A stretch of 20,250 nt of DNA from Geofilum sp964396555 (GTDB taxonomy: Bacteria; Bacteroidota; Bacteroidia; Bacteroidales; Marinilabiliaceae), in contig CAYNFX010000029.1 in assembly GCA_964396555.1 (NCBI GenBank), forward strand, positions 1-20,250, in the 5' to 3' direction. The notes below the pieces were generated by a model that saw nothing but the letters and a program-made list of their open reading frames with translations, had not been told where the DNA came from and searched no databases. Within the stretch, counting starts at the first letter, position 1; each line of letters begins with the position of its first letter. The position numbers and the translations under genes were made by a program. Below are positions 17,021 to 20,250 of the stretch, one piece after another.

Positions 17021-19033
17021 TTATTTTTTAGTTGTTTTCTTGTCTGCTACACTGATGGCTTCAAGTTTGCGCTGCACTTTTGCAGCCAGGGCGCTTTTCT
17101 TTTCAATATGTTCTATAATATCTTTTACAGCAGGGTGTTTACTAAATTCACCACGTACATTCTCAAAGTCCATAGCCCTTGTCTCAGCCTCTCCATCAAT
17201 TCCAAAGCCGGTCTGTGACTTAAGGGTAAACTCCTTCCTTGCATCGCTGTACATCATCTCATCGAGCGACACTACTGCATTACGCCACTCTTCAACAAAA
17301 GCCGATACCTTATCACGTGTCACAGTTGACACATCAATTTTCATCTCTGATTTAAGGCGAACTACTGTCCAGTTCCATGCCCAGACAAAATAGTTTTCCT
17401 TCCATTCTTTGTAGTAATCATTAATACTTTCAATTGTTCTTATCTCTCCATTTTCCACAGAATCAATAAAGTCCATTACCACTTCCTTGGGAACCATCAC
17501 TCCGGCAACATCAATCCACTCTCCCGTTCCTGTTTTTCCCTCAGGTTTGAGAGCATCGCGCATCTCCTGTTCGCTTGCATATTCTGCAAGCTCCAGCTTT
17601 TTGACAAGACCATTGCCAAGAAATTTTACCAGACCTAAACGGTAGATAGCCAGTCCGCGCTCCAACGCGGACGCTGTTATCTTCACCCCATTGTACATAA
17701 AGTATTCCGATGTAGGGCCAGATGTTTTTTGCAAATCCTTGAGGACAGCAATACCTCTGACAATTTTTTGAATTGAATAGGGACTAAGCAGGTTAAAGAC
17801 AATGGAGTCAGGCTGTTTTTTGGACTTGCGACGGTCACGCTTTGGCCATTTTTGAGCATCCCTTATTGTTCCTATGCTCCTCAGGTTAACTGCTGGTGCA
17901 AGGAAGCTCTCATCCGTATTTTCTATGATATAAGAGAATGGAAGGTCTGAAGTATCCGGATTACGGTAGTGACGTCCCATTACAAGGGTAAAAGCACCAA
18001 TTTTAGCAGGCCAGAGAAGATATGAATCGCTAGTGGTCTTACTGCCCCTTTCCAACACTCCCTGGTGGATGGGCCCCAGCTTGTACATATGGTTACTCTG
18101 GTTAGATCCGCTACCCGCATTAAGGAAGGAATAATAACCTGCAATAAGCAATGTAGATTTGTGGTGACTTACAGTGTAAGGTCCTGCAAAGATTGAACAT
18201 GCCTCACCATGAAAACCCTGACAATTGGCAAAGAACACAGAGTTTTCTGCTGAATACTGTTTACCTAATACTGTTCCCTGTCCCACAAAGCAGTTTGTAA
18301 CCATTGACATATCGGTAATAACACTGCCACAGGAACTTATAAAATTTTGCGCAATAACCCCAGGTCCAATATAAGCAGGATCTTCCTCGCAACTATTGAC
18401 AGTTCCGTTTGTAAGGCGATAAACCCCCTCAATACTGGCATATGGTCCTATATTGACGTTAATTATTGTACGACTGTTGATCAGGTGAGCCCACTGCCCT
18501 ACCCTTCCCATGGCTGATGTAAGCGATTCAGCATAGGCATCAGCCATGGCCATCAGCCGTTGCACCAAAGCAGGCCTATGCCTGTAGAAAGCCATCAGAT
18601 ATGCAGTATGGGCGGACAGTTCGTTGTACATTACCACCTCACGGCCACCAGTCTCATTCAAAACAGCAATCCGACAACCGTTACCAAAACTTGACTTCTC
18701 GGTTACAGCCATCGAATCGACGCTCTCTATAACAACATCATTTTCGATAATATAGTTGGCCAAATGATTTTTGACCTGATTTATATAAGCATCATCTCCG
18801 ATAATGCAATTGTGAATTGACGCATTATAGATACCTGAAACTTTGGGGACTCCTCCGTCGGTATAAAATGTTTTTTCAAGTACTCCGATGGTTATATCTC
18901 CGGAAAAGACAACATTGCGAATGTTGTCGGCAATAAATCCTTCTTTTACTTTCACTCTGTGCCATTCGCGACAAATACAACCGTTAGTCTCAAGTTGTCG
19001 GCGCTCGGCTTCAGTAAGTTCTCGAAATTTCAT
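17021..19033 (-). CDS. DUF4954 family protein with left-handed beta-helix
   Basis: Protein of 670 aa resembling the DUF4954 family of Bacteroidetes. Residues ~40-110 and ~195-400 show the loose hexapeptide periodicity of left-handed beta-helix transferases (IGVLEKTFYTD, IIENDVVIESVDSMAV, IGPGVIAQNFISSCGSVITDMSMVTNCFVGQGTVLG, GSGSNQSNHMYKLGPIHQG). The ~400-670 part is mainly helical and charged, ending in Lys-rich TTKK. No signal peptide or membrane helix is seen. The activity is unknown; sugar-nucleotide or acyl transfer would fit the fold and the tight coupling to glmS (6 bp), but no catalytic residue can be named. Start ATG 19033 is the first in frame after a 220-bp non-coding gap. Confidence 0.85.
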   Translation of the reverse strand: MKFRELTEAERRQLETNGCICREWHRVKVKEGFIADNIRNVVFSGDITIGVLEKTFYTDGGVPKVSGIYNASIHNCIIGDDAYINQVKNHLANYIIENDVVIESVDSMAVTEKSSFGNGCRIAVLNETGGREVVMYNELSAHTAYLMAFYRHRPALVQRLMAMADAYAESLTSAMGRVGQWAHLINSRTIINVNIGPYASIEGVYRLTNGTVNSCEEDPAYIGPGVIAQNFISSCGSVITDMSMVTNCFVGQGTVLGKQYSAENSVFFANCQGFHGEACSIFAGPYTVSHHKSTLLIAGYYSFLNAGSGSNQSNHMYKLGPIHQGVLERGSKTTSDSYLLWPAKIGAFTLVMGRHYRNPDTSDLPFSYIIENTDESFLAPAVNLRSIGTIRDAQKWPKRDRRKSKKQPDSIVFNLLSPYSIQKIVRGIAVLKDLQKTSGPTSEYFMYNGVKITASALERGLAIYRLGLVKFLGNGLVKKLELAEYASEQEMRDALKPEGKTGTGEWIDVAGVMVPKEVVMDFIDSVENGEIRTIESINDYYKEWKENYFVWAWNWTVVRLKSEMKIDVSTVTRDKVSAFVEEWRNAVVSLDEMMYSDARKEFTLKSQTGFGIDGEAETRAMDFENVRGEFSKHPAVKDIIEHIEKKSALAAKVQRKLEAISVADKKTTKK
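18508..18549. repeat. Perfect 12-bp inverted repeat inside the DUF4954 gene
   Basis: CCATGGCTGATG (18508-18519) and CATCAGCCATGG (18538-18549), separated by 18 nt, in the segment encoding MADAYAESLTSAMG. Confidence 0.9.
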
Positions 19034-19184
19034 CAGATCAGGACATTAGTATAACAATTCGAAAGTACAATAATTATAATACCCAGATAAATTTCATATA
19101 AAAACGAAAGCAAAACAAAACAAAATATGTTGCCCAACATCACCTCCGAAACTTTTCGAAAACAATAATCATTCTTCAACCTAT

Positions 19185-19226
19185 AAAAAAAAGGCTTTTT
19201 GATAATTTAAGCACATAATAAGCCTT
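19185..19226 (-). terminator. Terminator of the GNAT-like gene
   Basis: On the minus strand AAGGCTT (19226-19220) pairs with AAGCCTT (19197-19191) around a 22-nt loop, followed by U8 (19192-19185). The rest of the 19034-19255 gap is AT-rich, and I see no gene in it. Confidence 0.75.
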
Positions 19227-19255
19227 CGTAAATAAATTAACTTACTAATGCTTTC

Positions 19256-19531
19256 TTATGCTTGCAAAACCCTCCATTCAGGATACCTTTTCAGGAATAA
19301 TTCAATGTATGGACATACAGCAATAATTAGGACTCCATTATCACGGCACCATTCCATTGTTGCCAATGTCAATTTGGCAGCAGCACCTTGACCACGTAGG
19401 GCCTCCGGCACCCAGGTATGTGTAAGTGAATATACTTTGGGCTTATATTCCCTGTATTCCAAATAGCAAATATGTCCGTTGACAAGCAGCTCAAAGCGCC
19501 TGCCATCAATGTTATGCAAGAATTTATTCAT
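19256..19531 (-). CDS. Small GNAT-like N-acetyltransferase (YjdJ type)
   Basis: Protein of 91 aa of the short GCN5-related (YjdJ-like) family, about 90-100 aa long. It keeps the acetyl-CoA loop as EALRGQGAAAKLTLATMEWCRDNG (residues ~43-66) and the family's C-terminal signature IIAVCPYIELFLKRYPEW (~69-86). The acceptor substrate is unknown. It is a single gene, divergent from the DUF5684 membrane protein and closed by its own terminator. ATG 19531 gives the usual start with FELLVNGHICYLEYRE, a beta-hairpin that precedes the core. Confidence 0.88.
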   Translation of the reverse strand: MNKFLHNIDGRRFELLVNGHICYLEYREYKPKVYSLTHTWVPEALRGQGAAAKLTLATMEWCRDNGVLIIAVCPYIELFLKRYPEWRVLQA

Positions 19532-19567
19532 ATTTTACAATGTGGTTTGAATCTTGTAACAAAAAAA

Positions 19568-19598
19568 ATTGACAAAAGTTGAGGAATTTATTAATTTG
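19568..19598 (+). promoter_or_regulatory. Promoter of the DUF5684 gene
   Basis: ATTG at 19568-19571 and TTAATTTG at 19591-19598 (7/8 match to TAnnTTTG) with a 19-nt spacer. The start site would fall near 19605, before the ATG at 19629. Confidence 0.45.
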
Positions 19599-19628
19599 TT
19601 CAATCTTAAACTTAAAACCTTAGAAACT

Positions 19629-19988
19629 ATGAACACTCTTTTCCTGGCAAATGAAACTCTTATTGGCCTGCTTTACATGCTGCTATGCATCTTTGCTATC
19701 GTTGTAATGTGGAAGATTTTTGAGAAAGCCGGTCAAGCCGGCTGGAAATGCATAATTCCTATTTATAGCACAATTGTCCTACTTCAAATTGTAGGCAAAC
19801 CATGGTGGTGGTTACTTCTTATGCTTTTCGTGCCAGTTGTGAATGTCATTCTTGCCATTTACGTAATCCATTTGTTGTCAAAAAGCTTTGGCAAGGGCGT
19901 AGGATTTACTTTAGGATTGATTTTCCTGTCTTTTATCTTCTTCCCAATCCTGGCCTTCGGCAAAGCTTCCTATACTAAGCCTGCATAA
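19629..19988 (+). CDS. DUF5684 family small membrane protein
   Basis: Protein of 119 aa from ATG 19629. A TTG at 19569 would add 20 residues, but it falls on the predicted promoter. Three or four membrane helices are seen: ~9-28 (LIGLLYMLLCIFAIVVMWKI), ~42-70 (IVLLQIVGKPWWWLLLMLFVPVVNVILAI) and ~88-110 (GVGFTLGLIFLSFIFFPILAFG). The AGQAGWKCIIPIYSTIVLLQIVGKPWWWLLLMLFVPVVN pattern is typical of DUF5684, which sometimes occurs beside signal peptidases. Function is unknown. It is a monocistronic gene between its own promoter and a large terminator-like hairpin. Confidence 0.83.
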   Translation: MNTLFLANETLIGLLYMLLCIFAIVVMWKIFEKAGQAGWKCIIPIYSTIVLLQIVGKPWWWLLLMLFVPVVNVILAIYVIHLLSKSFGKGVGFTLGLIFLSFIFFPILAFGKASYTKPA

Positions 19989-20035
19989 GACCTAACTAAA
20001 AGGCAGACAGCCGACTTCTATTTACTACACCTCCC

Positions 20036-20118
20036 GGGCTCTCATGGGGTATGTGATTAAGATCAAGTCTTTCCCACCTATTTCCCCATGAGGGTCCATT
20101 TTTTTTGATTTTTTTCGC
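20036..20118 (+). terminator. Large-loop terminator after the DUF5684 gene
   Basis: Strand 20036-20049 pairs with 20084-20097 over 14 positions (core CTCATGGGG / CCCCATGAG perfect, three G-U pairs outside). It is followed at once by T8 and, after GA, T7. The 34-nt apical loop holds a small TGAT-ATCA hairpin. Confidence 0.7.
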
Positions 20119-20126
20119 TCTGTGGG

Positions 20127-20158
20127 GTTGGAAGGAATTAAAGAAACCATTACATTTG
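20127..20158 (+). promoter_or_regulatory. tRNA promoter
   Basis: GTTG at 20127-20130, 20-nt spacer, TACATTTG at 20151-20158, a perfect TAnnTTTG. The start site would be near 20165, about 14 nt before the tRNA. Confidence 0.6.
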
Positions 20159-20178
20159 CACACGCAAAAACCAAGCAT

Positions 20179-20250
20179 GCCGAGGTAGCTCAGCTGGTTA
20201 GAGCGCATGATTCATAATCATGAGGTCGGCGGTTCAAGCCCGCCTCTCGG
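20179..20250 (+). tRNA. tRNA-Met (CAU anticodon), 3' end cut by window
   Basis: Seventy-two bases fold as a full cloverleaf: acceptor GCCGAGG pairing with TCTCGG plus the next base outside, D stem GCTC/GAGC, anticodon stem CATGA/TCATG with loop TTCATAA, variable loop AGGTC, T stem GGCGG/CCGCC with TTCAAGC. Only the last acceptor base and discriminator are missing. Anticodon CAU means elongator Met or lysidine-modified Ile2; the anticodon stem and the absence of initiator-type GGG/CCC pairs favour elongator Met. Confidence 0.93.

Noticed and set aside
17653..17672. 7-bp inverted repeat GTCCGCG-N6-CGCGGAC in the DUF4954 gene
   Set aside because: Several 7-bp repeats are expected by chance in 20 kb; the same applies to AGCTTGC-CT-GCAAGCT at 1753-1768.
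19996..20208. 70-codon minus-strand open frame
   Set aside because: It crosses the terminator, the tRNA promoter and the tRNA itself, so coding use is very unlikely.
20179..20250. tRNA gene as an integration site for a mobile element
   Set aside because: The window ends inside the tRNA; no integrase or direct repeat of its 3' end is visible, so nothing supports it.

Overview
The window reads as an ordinary chromosomal stretch from a member of the Bacteroidota, most likely order Bacteroidales. The evidence is a set of lineage-typical genes (an HU-CCDC81/SPOR envelope protein, a DUF4954 protein, Nudix-fold winged-helix regulators) and promoter-like sites of the Bacteroides type (TTTG, about 19 nt, TAnnTTTG). 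I see no phage, transposon, CRISPR or plasmid genes.

Region 1 (1-6800, minus strand) is a cellulose/cellodextrin utilisation operon. In transcription order it holds a Nudix-fold regulator (6597-5824), a GPH-family sugar:cation symporter (5796-4171), a GH94 cellobiose phosphorylase (4133-1701) and a GH9 endoglucanase lipoprotein (1688 to beyond base 1). The secreted GH9 enzyme should cut beta-1,4-glucan, the symporter should import cellobiose or short cellodextrins, and GH94 should split them to glucose 1-phosphate plus glucose, saving ATP. The 5' region carries a recognisable promoter with three copies of a near-palindromic element around it, probably the operators of the regulator. No SusC/SusD pair is visible.

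Region 2 (6890-9384, minus strand) is a compact cluster: an LD-carboxypeptidase, a YraN-family nuclease-like protein, a MmcQ/YjbR protein and a second Nudix-fold regulator, closed by a strong terminator. metG is divergent from it (9532-11568, plus) and ends in its own terminator. An HU/SPOR protein (12683-11676, minus) converges on metG.

Region 3 (12949-19033) is devoted to sugar nucleotides and the cell envelope: galE and rmlB (plus), then glmS and a DUF4954 left-handed-beta-helix protein as a tight minus-strand pair. A bidirectional terminator separates rmlB from glmS.

Region 4 (19185-20250) holds a tiny GNAT-like protein, a DUF5684 membrane protein with a large-loop terminator, and a tRNA-Met gene cut by the window end.

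The most noteworthy signals are the putative regulator/operator circuit of the cellodextrin operon, an extra ~100-residue segment in the symporter predicted to be periplasmic, and an apparent excess of long perfect short-spacer inverted repeats inside coding sequences (9 to 15 bp arms in four different genes). I found no clearly new multi-gene system.
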